Source: Actinomycetota bacterium
Lineage (GTDB): Bacteria; Actinomycetota; Thermoleophilia; Miltoncostaeales; Miltoncostaeaceae
Assembly (NCBI GenBank): GCA_020636905.1
Contig: JACJWX010000007.1
Location: forward strand, 1 to 64,000
Length of the DNA stretch: 64,000 bases
Direction of reading: 5' to 3'
The translations under genes were made by a program, and so were the position numbers. A model generated the notes under the pieces. That model searched no databases, had not been told where the DNA came from, and saw nothing but the letters and a program-made list of their open reading frames with translations. Of this stretch, positions 8,657-16,577 are shown in pieces (position 1 is the stretch's first letter; each line of letters starts with the position of its first letter).

Positions 8657-9421
8657 GTGACCTCCAACCCGCCGTCCATTCTGGTCGTGGAAGACGATGA
8701 GTCCATCGCCGAGGCGGTGGCATTCCATCTCGATCGGGTGGGCATGAGAACCACGACGGCCAGCGATGGTCTGGCCGCGCTCCGGGCGCTTCGGACGCGT
8801 CTTCCCGATGCGCTGGTCCTCGATCTGATGCTCCCGCACGTCGACGGATGGCACATCATCCGCGAGGTGCGCGAGTGGGCGCCCCGTCTGCCCGTCATCG
8901 TCGTGACCGCTCGAACGAATGAATTCGACCGCGTCGAGGTGCTCGCGCTCGGGGCCGACGACGTCCTTTCCAAGCCGTTCTCGATGCGTGAACTCGCCGC
9001 GCGAGTGATGGCCGTGCTGCGCCGCGCGGCCGTCGAGGCCGGAGGTCAGGGCGCTGCGCCGATCACCGCCGGCGACATGCGCATCGACCTCGACCGGCTC
9101 ACCGCGACCATCAACGACGTACCCGTCCAGGTCACGCCGCTCGAGTTCCGGTTGTTGTGCGTCCTCGCCGAGCACGCCGGCCGGGCGATCTCGCGCGACA
9201 CCATCTTCCGTCGTGTCTGGGACGGCGAGCGGCCCCACGGGGACCGCTCGGTCGACGTCCTGGTACGGCGGCTGCGCCGCAAGGTCGACGAGACACCCGG
9301 CCGGTTCACCTACATCCAGACCCAGCACGGCGTGGGATACCGGTTCGCCGCGACCGCGCGATCACTCCCCGGAGGCCGGGCGCTCGGGGCGACCACGATG
9401 CCGGGGCGCGTCGAGGCCTGA
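8657..9421 (+). CDS. OmpR/PhoB-family response regulator (orphan)
   Basis: A 254-residue transcription regulator. The receiver domain (about 7-122) has the acidic pair at Asp13-Asp14, phosphoacceptor Asp56 in VLDLMLP, the conserved VTA Thr/Ala and the SKPF Lys. The winged-helix DNA-binding domain (about 140-235) shows TPLEFRLLCVLAEHAGR, then RSVDVLVRRLRRK and the GVGYRF hairpin. No histidine kinase gene is adjacent, so it is an orphan in this window. The GTG at 8657 places the receiver domain five residues in; the longer frame upstream would have to read through the PHO-like repeats. The direct repeats upstream suggest a PhoP/PhoB-like role, but that is inference. Confidence 0.9.
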   Translation: MTSNPPSILVVEDDESIAEAVAFHLDRVGMRTTTASDGLAALRALRTRLPDALVLDLMLPHVDGWHIIREVREWAPRLPVIVVTARTNEFDRVEVLALGADDVLSKPFSMRELAARVMAVLRRAAVEAGGQGAAPITAGDMRIDLDRLTATINDVPVQVTPLEFRLLCVLAEHAGRAISRDTIFRRVWDGERPHGDRSVDVLVRRLRRKVDETPGRFTYIQTQHGVGYRFAATARSLPGGRALGATTMPGRVEA

Positions 9422-9505
9422 TTCGGATGTATCCCTTTCGAAGGGTCTCCCGTCTGTGGTTCAGCGGTCGGCAACGGGCCGGCCTGAATGAGAGGGAAAC
9501 GCAAG

Positions 9506-9706
9506 ATGACCACCAACGTGGGAACCGTTGATCGCGTGATTCGGCTCGTGGTCGCCGTGCTCGCCGTGATCGGGGCTTTGAGCATCGGTGGCGGACTCGG
9601 AATCGTCCTCTGGATCGTGGCGGCGCTCATGGCCGTGACGGCCGCCGTCGGCTTCTGCCCGCCCTACCGGCTCCTCGGAATCAACACCTGTGGGGTGCGC
9701 CGCTAG
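9506..9706 (+). CDS. DUF2892 (YgaP-TM-like) small membrane protein
   Basis: A 66-residue protein with two hydrophobic segments and the family pattern: NVGTVDRVIRL at the N-terminus, a Gly-rich middle, and FCPPYRLLGINTC at the C-terminus. The two Cys near the end are typical of the family. The ATG at 9506 has GAGGGA about 8 bases upstream and is preferred over the ATG at 9488. Its function is unknown; related domains sit beside rhodanese domains or in sulfur and redox clusters. It stands alone between two transcription-factor genes. Confidence 0.85.
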   Translation: MTTNVGTVDRVIRLVVAVLAVIGALSIGGGLGIVLWIVAALMAVTAAVGFCPPYRLLGINTCGVRR

Positions 9707-9729
9707 CCGGTTCACCGTAGCCTTCCGCC

Positions 9730-10509
9730 GTGGCGATCACGGCGGAAGAGCTGATGGACAACGCGCCGGGCCTGCTGGCCTACGCGCGTTCCCTGACCCA
9801 CAACGAGGACGATGCGCAGGACCTGCTGCAGGACGTCATGCTCCGCGCGATCGAGCGCGGAGGGACGTTCCGCGGTGAATCGTCCCTCACCACGTGGCTC
9901 CATCGGATCATGCACCACCGGCACGTGGACCTCGTGCGGCACCGTGATCCGGTGCTGGTCGAACCGGAACGGCTGGCCGCGCTGGTCGAGCGTTCGTGGC
10001 GCGACGACACGTTCACGGTCGACGCGGGCGACGTCGTGGCGCGGGCCGAGGTCCGCGACGATCTCCTGGATGCGCTGTCGAGGCTGCCGGTGATCCTCCG
10101 CTCGGCGGTCGTCCTGCACGACGTCGCCGGCATGACCACCGCGGAGATCGCCGCCGTCCAGCACGTCGGGCTGCCCGCCGCCAAACAACGTCTGCGGCGC
10201 GGGCGCGCGGCGCTCATGCATGCCCTCGCGTCCGACGCCGAGCGGCGCATCGAACCGCCCGCGGTCCCGCTCCGCTGCTGGAAGGCCCGCGTCCGCATCG
10301 ACGACTACCTCGACGACGCGCTCACGACCAAGGAACGGCGCCAGCTCGAGGTGCACCTCGAGGGGTGTCCCACCTGTCCCGGGCTCTACGCCGCCATCGT
10401 CGGGGTCACCGACGCCGTCGGGCGTCTGCGGGATCCGGATTCAACGGTCGAACCCACCCTCGCCGACCGCATCCAGCGCATGCTCGACGAGGCCGAGCAC
10501 CCCGGCTGA
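9730..10509 (+). CDS. ECF sigma factor with C-terminal ZAS zinc anti-sigma domain
   Basis: A 259-residue fusion. The first 170 residues are an ECF sigma factor. Region 2 is about 7-70, with DAQDLLQDVMLRA and FRGESSLTTWLHRI. Region 4 is about 110-165, with LSRLPVILRSAVVLHDVAGMT and a helix-turn-helix. The last 75 residues carry Cys183, His209, Cys213 and Cys216, which is exactly the C-x25-H-x3-C-x2-C spacing of ZAS zinc-binding anti-sigma factors; normally this domain is a separate protein that holds its sigma inactive. In cis, it could work as a redox- or zinc-sensitive self-inhibitor. The GTG start at 9730 is the only good one. It converges on rpoD with 3 bp between stop codons. Confidence 0.88.
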   Translation: MAITAEELMDNAPGLLAYARSLTHNEDDAQDLLQDVMLRAIERGGTFRGESSLTTWLHRIMHHRHVDLVRHRDPVLVEPERLAALVERSWRDDTFTVDAGDVVARAEVRDDLLDALSRLPVILRSAVVLHDVAGMTTAEIAAVQHVGLPAAKQRLRRGRAALMHALASDAERRIEPPAVPLRCWKARVRIDDYLDDALTTKERRQLEVHLEGCPTCPGLYAAIVGVTDAVGRLRDPDSTVEPTLADRIQRMLDEAEHPG

Positions 10510-10512
10510 GGT

Positions 10513-11592
10513 TCAGCTCACCTCGCGCAGGCGCTGTGCCTCGGGCAGGACCTGGAGCTTGCGGAGGGTGTTGTTCTCGATCTGGCGGATGCGCTCCCGG
10601 GTGACACCGAATGCGCGGCCCACCTCTTCCAGCGTGCACGGCTGACCGCCGGTCAGGCCGAAGCGCATTTCCAGGACCCGCCGTTCCCGCTCCGGAAGCG
10701 CGTCCAACGCCCGACGCACGTCACTGTCCTGCAGGGTCCGCCGCGCCTCGTCGAACGGTGACGGCGCGTTCTCGTCTTCCACGAAGTCGCCCAGGGACGA
10801 ATCGTCCTCCTCGCCGACCGGCCGCTCGAGCGACACCGGCAGCTGGGCGATGCGCAGGATCTCCTGCACTTCGTCGACGTCGGCGCGGAGTTCCGCCGCC
10901 AGTTCCTCGGGCCGGGGCTCGCGTCCGAGGCGCTGGGTCATCTGGCGCTCCATGTGCACCACACGGTTGAGCTTTTCGACCATGTGGACCGGGACGCGGA
11001 TCGTGCGCGCCTTGTCCGCGATCGCCCGCGTGACGGCCTGGCGGATCCACCACGTGGCGTAGGTGGAGAACTTGTAGCCGCGCCGGTAGTCGAACTTCTC
11101 GACCGCGCGGATCAGCCCCAGACTCCCCTCCTGGATCAGGTCGAGGAACGAGAGCCCGCGTCCCAGGTAGCCCTTGGCGATGCTGACCACCAGCCGCAGG
11201 TTGGCTTCGATCATCTGCTGCTTCGCCGCCATGTCGCCGCGCTCGATGCGCTTGGCCAGGGAGACCTCCTGCTCGGCGGTGAGCAGCGTCACCCGACCGA
11301 TTTCGCGCAGGTACAACCGCAGCGAGTCGAGGCTCGGCTCGACGCTCAGATCGACGTTCCGGCCCCGCTCCTGGGGACCCTCGTCCGGATCGTCCTCGAG
11401 CACTTCGATGCCCTGCTCGACGAGGCTGGAGACGAACTCGCGCAGCCGCTCGGCCGAAATCTCGAAGTCTTCGAGGGCGGTCACGATCTGCTCGTGCGCC
11501 AGAAAGCCCTTCTCCCGGCCCTGCTCCACCAGCTCCTGCATCGCCCGGTTGGGCGAACGTTCCTGCGCAGTGGGCTGAGAATCGACGGCCAT
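10513..11592 (-). CDS. rpoD: RpoD/SigA-type RNA polymerase sigma factor
   Basis: A group 1 sigma factor of 359 residues that directs RNA polymerase to housekeeping promoters. The N-terminal 60 residues resemble a short region 1.1 (LVEQGREKGFLAHEQIVTALEDF). Region 1.2/2 follows, with SLRLYLREIGRVTLLTAEQEV, NLRLVVSIAKGYLGRGLSFLDLIQEG and YKFSTYATWWIRQA. Region 3 contains PVHMVEKLNRV. Region 4 ends with FGVTRERIRQIENNTLRKL. The presence of region 1.1 argues for the primary factor rather than a SigB-like one, though the acidic linker is short. The ATG at 11592 has CGGAG upstream and replaces a longer reading from 11637. It is divergent from mptA/folE2. Confidence 0.92.
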   Translation of the reverse strand: MAVDSQPTAQERSPNRAMQELVEQGREKGFLAHEQIVTALEDFEISAERLREFVSSLVEQGIEVLEDDPDEGPQERGRNVDLSVEPSLDSLRLYLREIGRVTLLTAEQEVSLAKRIERGDMAAKQQMIEANLRLVVSIAKGYLGRGLSFLDLIQEGSLGLIRAVEKFDYRRGYKFSTYATWWIRQAVTRAIADKARTIRVPVHMVEKLNRVVHMERQMTQRLGREPRPEELAAELRADVDEVQEILRIAQLPVSLERPVGEEDDSSLGDFVEDENAPSPFDEARRTLQDSDVRRALDALPERERRVLEMRFGLTGGQPCTLEEVGRAFGVTRERIRQIENNTLRKLQVLPEAQRLREVS

Positions 11593-11772
11593 GGTGCACT
11601 CCGAGGGGGATGGGGTGACGAACCGAGCCCGAATCATCCTACCCCCCTGGTATTCGGGAGCTGACCCACCATGATCCCGTACAACAGGGCGGAAACCTGT
11701 CGGGGGCCATACGGTTCCGGTCCGGACTCACTTCCCTCATCGGCATCCAAACGGAAAATGAAAGGGCGTTGC

Positions 11773-12771
11773 ATGAACGTGCGGCAGGCCCGGCCGACCA
11801 ATGACATCCAGGAATCGCCTCCATCTGCGCCCATTCGCCTGAGTCGCGCGGGTGTGACGCGTTCGGCGAAACGGGTTCGGTTGCGGACGGGTGCGGAGGA
11901 GCATCACATCCGCGCGGAGATCGCCTGCTTCTCGGATCTCGCCGCCACCCGGAAGGGTGCGCACATGTCCCGGTTCGACGAACAGATGAACGCGGCGATC
12001 GAGGAGATCGTCGAGCGCGGCGGCCTCGACATCGCCGAGCTCGCGACCCAGATCGCGGTTCGTGTGGCCGACGCGCAGGACGCGCGCCGCGGTGAGGTGT
12101 GGATCACGGCCGATCATCCGGTCACGCGCCGGACACCGGCGTCCGGGCTCCAGACCCAGGAACTCTACGAGCTGACCGGGGTCGCCGTGGCCGGACCGGA
12201 CGGTGTGCGAACGGCGGTCGGTGTGACCGTCCAGGGCATGAACGCCTGCCCCTGTGCGCAGGACCTGATGCGCGAGCAGGCCGAAACCGCCCTCCGGGAC
12301 GACGGGTTCGGCGGCGACGACATCGCCCGGATCCTCGCGCGGGTTCCGATCGCGACCCACAACCAGCGGGCCAAGGGCACCCTGATCATCGGCGGGCCGG
12401 CCCCGGTCGCGCTCGACACCATGATCGACATCGTCGAGGACTCGATGTCGTCGGAGATCTACGAACTGCTCAAGCGAACCGACGAGCGATACGTGGTCGA
12501 TCGGGCCCACCGCCGGCCGCGCTTCGTCGAGGATTCGGTGCGGGAGATGGTGTTCGGCGTCGTGCGACGGCTCCCCGAACTCCCGGACGCGACGTTCCTG
12601 CGGGCCCACCAGGCGAACTTCGAGACGATCCACGCCCACGACGTCGAGGCCGAGCGGAGCGGGTTGCTCGGCGACGTCCGGCGGGAACTCATGGGCGTCG
12701 ACGAGGACGCGCCCCAGATCAGCCTCGCCGAGTGGCTCGCCGCCGGCCCGGGCCCCGGGGGGCGGTCGTGA
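11773..12771 (+). CDS. mptA: GTP cyclohydrolase IB, MptA/FolE2 type
   Basis: This enzyme converts GTP to a dihydroneopterin product, the first step to folate or pterin cofactors. Family markers run the length of the 332-residue protein: DIQESPP, then LSRAGVTRSAKRVRL, KGAHMSRF (about 61-68), the metal/substrate loop GMNACPCAQ (about 155-163), and a late HQANFETIHAHD motif. GMNACPC is closer to archaeal MptA (GMTACPC) than to the bacterial FolE2 form, so the product may be the cyclic phosphate made by MptA; this needs testing. ATG 11773 has AAAGGGCG upstream; ATG 11758 is an alternative. The stop overlaps the next start (GTGA). Confidence 0.88.
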   Translation: MNVRQARPTNDIQESPPSAPIRLSRAGVTRSAKRVRLRTGAEEHHIRAEIACFSDLAATRKGAHMSRFDEQMNAAIEEIVERGGLDIAELATQIAVRVADAQDARRGEVWITADHPVTRRTPASGLQTQELYELTGVAVAGPDGVRTAVGVTVQGMNACPCAQDLMREQAETALRDDGFGGDDIARILARVPIATHNQRAKGTLIIGGPAPVALDTMIDIVEDSMSSEIYELLKRTDERYVVDRAHRRPRFVEDSVREMVFGVVRRLPELPDATFLRAHQANFETIHAHDVEAERSGLLGDVRRELMGVDEDAPQISLAEWLAAGPGPGGRS

Positions 12772-13298
12772 CCGAATTCGCCGTCACCGCCGTCGGCTCC
12801 GACCGCCCGGGAATCGTCGCTGCGCTCACCGGAGCGCTGCTGGAGGTGGGCGGCAATCTCGCCGATTGCCGCGCCGCCCTGCTGCGCGGGTCGTTCGCGG
12901 TGGCGATGCTCGTGGACGTCGCCGACGACGTGACCCGGGCGCAGCTCGCCGCGCTGCTCGAACCCGTGGCCGCGGAGATGGGACTCGGACTGTGGGTCGG
13001 GGAGGCATCGCCGCCCGACCACGCGTCGTCGTGGGGGCCGCGCTGCGTGGTCAGCGTCTACGGGATCGATCGCCCGGGCATCGTCCATGCGGTCTCCGCC
13101 GCGCTGGCCGACCATGGCGCCAACGTCATCGACCTCCAGTCGCGTGCCGCCGGTCAGCCACCCATCTATGCGCTGGCCGTCGAGGTCGATCTGCCACCCG
13201 GTGGAACCATCGCCGCGCTGCAGGCCGCCCTCGCGTCGGCGGCCGAGACGTCGCACGTCGAGGTCTCGGTGCAGCCGGTCGACGACGAAGCCCTGTGA
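12768..13298 (+). CDS. Double ACT-domain protein (GcvR-like)
   Basis: A 176-residue cytoplasmic protein made of two ACT domains. The first begins FAVTAVGSDRPGIVAALTGAL and the second VVSVYGIDRPGIVHAVSAAL; both have the D-R-P-G-I-V ligand loop typical of amino-acid-binding ACT domains. This layout matches the glycine cleavage repressor GcvR and related ACT-only regulators, which have no DNA-binding domain. Its GTG overlaps the stop of mptA, and the deformylase fusion begins 13 bp after its stop, so the three form one operon. The operon links one-carbon/folate supply, an amino-acid sensor and N-formyl removal, which makes a one-carbon sensing role plausible but unproven. Confidence 0.85.
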   Translation: MTEFAVTAVGSDRPGIVAALTGALLEVGGNLADCRAALLRGSFAVAMLVDVADDVTRAQLAALLEPVAAEMGLGLWVGEASPPDHASSWGPRCVVSVYGIDRPGIVHAVSAALADHGANVIDLQSRAAGQPPIYALAVEVDLPPGGTIAALQAALASAAETSHVEVSVQPVDDEAL

Positions 13299-13311
13299 GG
13301 CGCGTCAACCG

Positions 13312-14370
13312 GTGATCCGCGACGTTCTGACGTACCCCGACCGACGCCTGAAGCAGGTCGCGGTGCCGGTTCGGACGTTCGGATCCGAACTCGCCCGCCT
13401 GGCGGACGATCTCCGCGACACGGCCGCGTCGTTCCCGCGAACCGTGGGGATCGCTGCTCCCCAGGTCGGTGCACTGTGGCGGGTGATCTACGTCGACTCG
13501 GGCCAGTCGCCCAAAGTGGAGCTCCCGCGCCCCGCGATGGTGCTGGTCAATCCGCGCGTCACCGCGTCGGAGGGGAGCGACGTCGCCCGTGAAGGGTGCC
13601 TGTCGCTTCCCGAACTGACCGCGGACGTGCGCCGTGCGTATGCGATCACCGTCGAGGCGCAGTCACCGGACGGTCGCCAGGTGCGGTTCGACACCGAGGG
13701 CTTCGAGGCGCGCATCATCCAGCACGAGATCGACCATCTGGACGGTGTCCTCATCCTGGATCGCATCGCCTCGCTCGCCCGCGACGTGTTCCCTCGCCGA
13801 CGCGGTCGCGGGCGCCGCTCCCCCGGCCAGGACCTGGTGGAGCGCGCGCGGCTGCTGGCGACGCTGGCCCACGTGGGGCAGCACTACGACGGTGGTCCCT
13901 ACACCGATCACCTGCAGGAGGTCGTCGGGGTCCTCGGCCGGCATCAGATCGATGACCCGTTGCTGATCGCCGCCGCCTGGCTGCACGATGTGGTCGAGGA
14001 CACGCCCGTGACCGTGGATGCCCTGCGGACAGAGTTCGGGGCCGACGTGGCGGCGATCGTCGAGGCCCTCACGGTTCCCGCATGGCCCGATCATGCCGCC
14101 GCGCACGAGGATTCCTGGCGCCGTATCGCCGTGACTCCCGGAGCGGTCGCCGTCAAGCTCGCGGATCGCGTCGCCAACGTCGCCCGGGGCGGGCCTCGAG
14201 CGCGGAAGTACCTCGATCAGCAGGAGCGGTTCGAAGCACTGCTCGCCGACGCGGATCCCGGCGCCCTCGGTGGGGTCGTGCCCGCGATGTGGACGCAGCT
14301 CCGAAGCGAACTCGCGGCGCTCCGCGCCCGCGCCACCGGGGCGGCCGGACGGGAGCGCTCACAGCCGTGA
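13312..14370 (+). CDS. def: Peptide deformylase fused to a SpoT/MESH1-like HD domain
   Basis: A continuous 352-residue frame with two enzymes. Residues 1-160 are a peptide deformylase with all three motifs: VGIAAPQVG (45-53), EGCLS (94-98) and HEIDH (138-142). They hold the Cys and two His metal ligands and the catalytic Glu. After a basic linker (about 161-172), residues 175-345 form an HD domain with H200, H225-D226, E229-D230 in LHDVVEDTP, and D285 in VKLADRVAN. This order and spacing matches (p)ppGpp hydrolases of the SpoT/MESH1 type. No synthetase domain is present. No stop or frameshift separates the halves. GTG 13312 puts the deformylase N-terminus in its usual place. A strong hairpin follows the stop. 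Confidence 0.9.
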   Translation: MIRDVLTYPDRRLKQVAVPVRTFGSELARLADDLRDTAASFPRTVGIAAPQVGALWRVIYVDSGQSPKVELPRPAMVLVNPRVTASEGSDVAREGCLSLPELTADVRRAYAITVEAQSPDGRQVRFDTEGFEARIIQHEIDHLDGVLILDRIASLARDVFPRRRGRGRRSPGQDLVERARLLATLAHVGQHYDGGPYTDHLQEVVGVLGRHQIDDPLLIAAAWLHDVVEDTPVTVDALRTEFGADVAAIVEALTVPAWPDHAAAHEDSWRRIAVTPGAVAVKLADRVANVARGGPRARKYLDQQERFEALLADADPGALGGVVPAMWTQLRSELAALRARATGAAGRERSQP

Positions 14371-14374
14371 CGCA

Positions 14375-14430
14375 CCGCTGAGGGGTGGATGACGGGGGTC
14401 GAAGCCCCGCATCGATCCACCCCTCAGCGG
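14375..14430. terminator. Perfect 16-bp inverted repeat between convergent genes
   Basis: CCGCTGAGGGGTGGAT at 14375-14390 is exactly complementary to 14415-14430, with a 24-nt loop that itself can pair (GGGG with CCCC). It starts 4 bp after the deformylase-HD stop and lies 47 bp beyond the stop of the convergent DUF3344-type gene. No T-run follows on either strand, as is usual in high-GC actinobacteria. Best read as a bidirectional terminator. Confidence 0.7.
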
Positions 14431-14476
14431 TCGACGACGGGGATGGCCGGGGCACGCGGCCATCCCCCGCCGAGTC

Positions 14477-16393
14477 CTAGCCGGTCACCGCCGGTGCCGG
14501 GCGCTGGACCGGGACCACCCGCACCGGGGTGCGATCCCGCACGGCTCGGACCGCGGCGCCGCGGGCGGTCGCCGTGAGCCGGGCCGGAAGGCGACTCGCC
14601 GCGGCCGAGGTGGGCTTGAAGCTGAGCACGATGCGCCGCGTCGCGCCCTTCTTCAGCGACATCTTCGGGCCGATCACGACGCCCTTGACGAGACGGAATC
14701 CCTTCGGCCGTGACACCACCGTGAACCCACGCGGAACCGGGATGCGCAGTTGCACGTTCTTCGCGGTGGCCGGGCCGAGCGAACGGACCGTCACCACGTA
14801 TTTGCCGGCCTGCCGGGCGCGCAGCACCGACGGACCCTTGATGGTGATCGAGAGCTTCGCCGAGGTCGGCGCGGGGGTGGTCGGCGCCGCTGCGGGGCCT
14901 GCGACCGTTGCCGCGACCGTGCTGCTGCGTGCGAGGAGGCTCACGTTCGAGCTCGCCCCGTTGTGTGCGACGTCGGCCCGGTTGCTGATCTTCGTGCCCG
15001 TCGCGGCGCTCGTGTCGATCTTCGCGCGGAAGACGGCGGTGGTGGACGCCCCGACGGCGAGCGTTCCACCGGTCGTGGCGGTGCCACCGGCACCGAGGCG
15101 GACGGTCACGCCGGACGCCGAGGCGTCACCGCGGTCGTCCCCGCCGGCGTCGGTGAAGGTCCCCGCACCGTCTCCGGCCGTGATCTTCAGGGAGCCCGGT
15201 ACCAGCGTGGTGCTGGAGGGGATCACGTCCGACAGCACCACGTTGGTGGCGGAGTCGGTGCCCTGGTTCGACACGGAGATCGTGTACTCCAGCGTGTCGC
15301 CGGCCAGCAGATCCCCGCCGTCGACGTCCTTCACCGTCTTGCTGACGACGAGGCGCGGTGCGTAGAGGTCGATCGCGCTCGTGACGACGCCCGGGAGGTA
15401 GGTCTCGCCGCCGGTCGAGAGTGCGATGGTCGCCGACGTGGCGCTGTTCGCGATCAGGTTGTCAGCGGTGAACACCGACGCGTCGATGCCGAGGCTGTTC
15501 GCGTAGTCGGGGCTCTTGGCCGTCTGGCGCACGCCGCGATCGGCGAAGCTGGAGTTGAACATGTCGTTCGCCGGATGCTCGGCATCCGACAGGCCCGTGC
15601 CGTTGAGCAGCAGGGTGTCACCCGTCGATCCCCGGTCACCGTCGTAGGCGACCACGCCGATGCGGGCGGTGACGTCACCCGACGGCGGCGCCTGCATGCC
15701 GGTCACGGTGATGGTCTCGTTCGGGTTTCCCGAATCGACGGTCGCGAGGCCGTCGAACACGGCCAGGTTGCGCGGCGGGGCCGCGTCGTCGCGGTACACC
15801 ACCACCAGGCTCCAGCCGCCGTAACTGTTGCTGCCGGTTCCGAGCTGGACGTTGGCGACGGTGTACGCGCCGTTCCCGGCGGCCGTCACCTGCGAGGTGA
15901 CGTCGGCGAAGGCCTGGAAGGAGGTCTCGCTTCCGTTGACGTACGTTCCGGTCTCGGCGCCGGTCACCGTCGCGTAGGCGCCGCCCGGCACCTGGAGCTT
16001 GACGGTGGAGGACGCCGCCATGTCGGGCGCGTTCGCGCCACCGCCACCGCCGGCGGTCCGGCGGCCGCCCCAGTAGAGGCCGGCGAAGAGCACCTGGGCG
16101 TCGGTGGGCATGGCCAGGGTCGCGGAACTCGAGTCGAACGTGGAGGCGTCGGAGTCGATGTCGACGTACTCCATGGCGAAGCTGTTGTTGATGCCGTTGG
16201 CGCCGGCGAGGACTGACGCGCAACTCCCGCTCGAGGATGGGCACGTGAGCGAGGTGTTGCCGATGATGGAGATGTCGCCCGCCGCGTTGGTGGTGTAGCG
16301 GGACGTGAACGGTGTGGCCGCGGAAGCGGCTGCGACGACGCCGAGCAGCAACGCCGCGGCGCCGGTGAGGGCGCGAGGGATGAGTGTGGACAT
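14477..16393 (-). CDS. Secreted DUF3344/DUF11-type surface protein
   Basis: A 638-residue exported protein. It has a Sec signal peptide (about 1-26, hydrophobic core then AAASA). The N-terminal region to about residue 300 contains LFAGLYWGG, FADVTSQV and NAYTVANVQ-like blocks, resembling DUF3344 adhesin-like domains. A DUF11 repeat follows, with LVVSKTVKDVDGGDLLAGDTLEYTISVSN and ATNVVLSDVIP, and a further DUF11/CARDB-like domain near the end. The C-terminus is basic, with no LPXTG motif and no transmembrane anchor. Such proteins form cell-wall or extracellular structures. The start ATG 16393 is 16 bp from an imperfect hairpin in the leader. Confidence 0.8.
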   Translation of the reverse strand: MSTLIPRALTGAAALLLGVVAAASAATPFTSRYTTNAAGDISIIGNTSLTCPSSSGSCASVLAGANGINNSFAMEYVDIDSDASTFDSSSATLAMPTDAQVLFAGLYWGGRRTAGGGGGANAPDMAASSTVKLQVPGGAYATVTGAETGTYVNGSETSFQAFADVTSQVTAAGNGAYTVANVQLGTGSNSYGGWSLVVVYRDDAAPPRNLAVFDGLATVDSGNPNETITVTGMQAPPSGDVTARIGVVAYDGDRGSTGDTLLLNGTGLSDAEHPANDMFNSSFADRGVRQTAKSPDYANSLGIDASVFTADNLIANSATSATIALSTGGETYLPGVVTSAIDLYAPRLVVSKTVKDVDGGDLLAGDTLEYTISVSNQGTDSATNVVLSDVIPSSTTLVPGSLKITAGDGAGTFTDAGGDDRGDASASGVTVRLGAGGTATTGGTLAVGASTTAVFRAKIDTSAATGTKISNRADVAHNGASSNVSLLARSSTVAATVAGPAAAPTTPAPTSAKLSITIKGPSVLRARQAGKYVVTVRSLGPATAKNVQLRIPVPRGFTVVSRPKGFRLVKGVVIGPKMSLKKGATRRIVLSFKPTSAAASRLPARLTATARGAAVRAVRDRTPVRVVPVQRPAPAVTG

Positions 16394-16408
16394 GGCCCGC
16401 TCATCGGC

Positions 16409-16451
16409 GGCGAAATCCGATTCTTGATCACCCGGACGTGGGATTTTCGCC
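16409..16451. repeat. Imperfect inverted repeat in the leader of the DUF11-type gene
   Basis: GGCGAAATCC (16409-16418) pairs with GGATTTTCGCC (16441-16451) except for one bulged base. It sits 16 bp upstream of the minus-strand start at 16393, so in the transcript it would form a hairpin next to the ribosome site. It may be regulatory or an operator; nothing in the sequence decides. Confidence 0.35.
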
Positions 16452-16577
16452 GGTGGATCCTGGCGCCGGCGGAGCGGAGGGCGCGTCGGTGCGCGACCCG
16501 CGGGGCCTCGCGCGTCCCGAGGGCACGCTGGTAGCGTCGCCACGCGTGGGTGGCGCACCGCGCACCACCGACCTCGA

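Noticed and set aside
9433..9445. Short hairpin after the OmpR-type regulator (CCCTT / AAGGG)
   Set aside because: Only five pairs with a three-base loop and no T-run; too weak to call a terminator.
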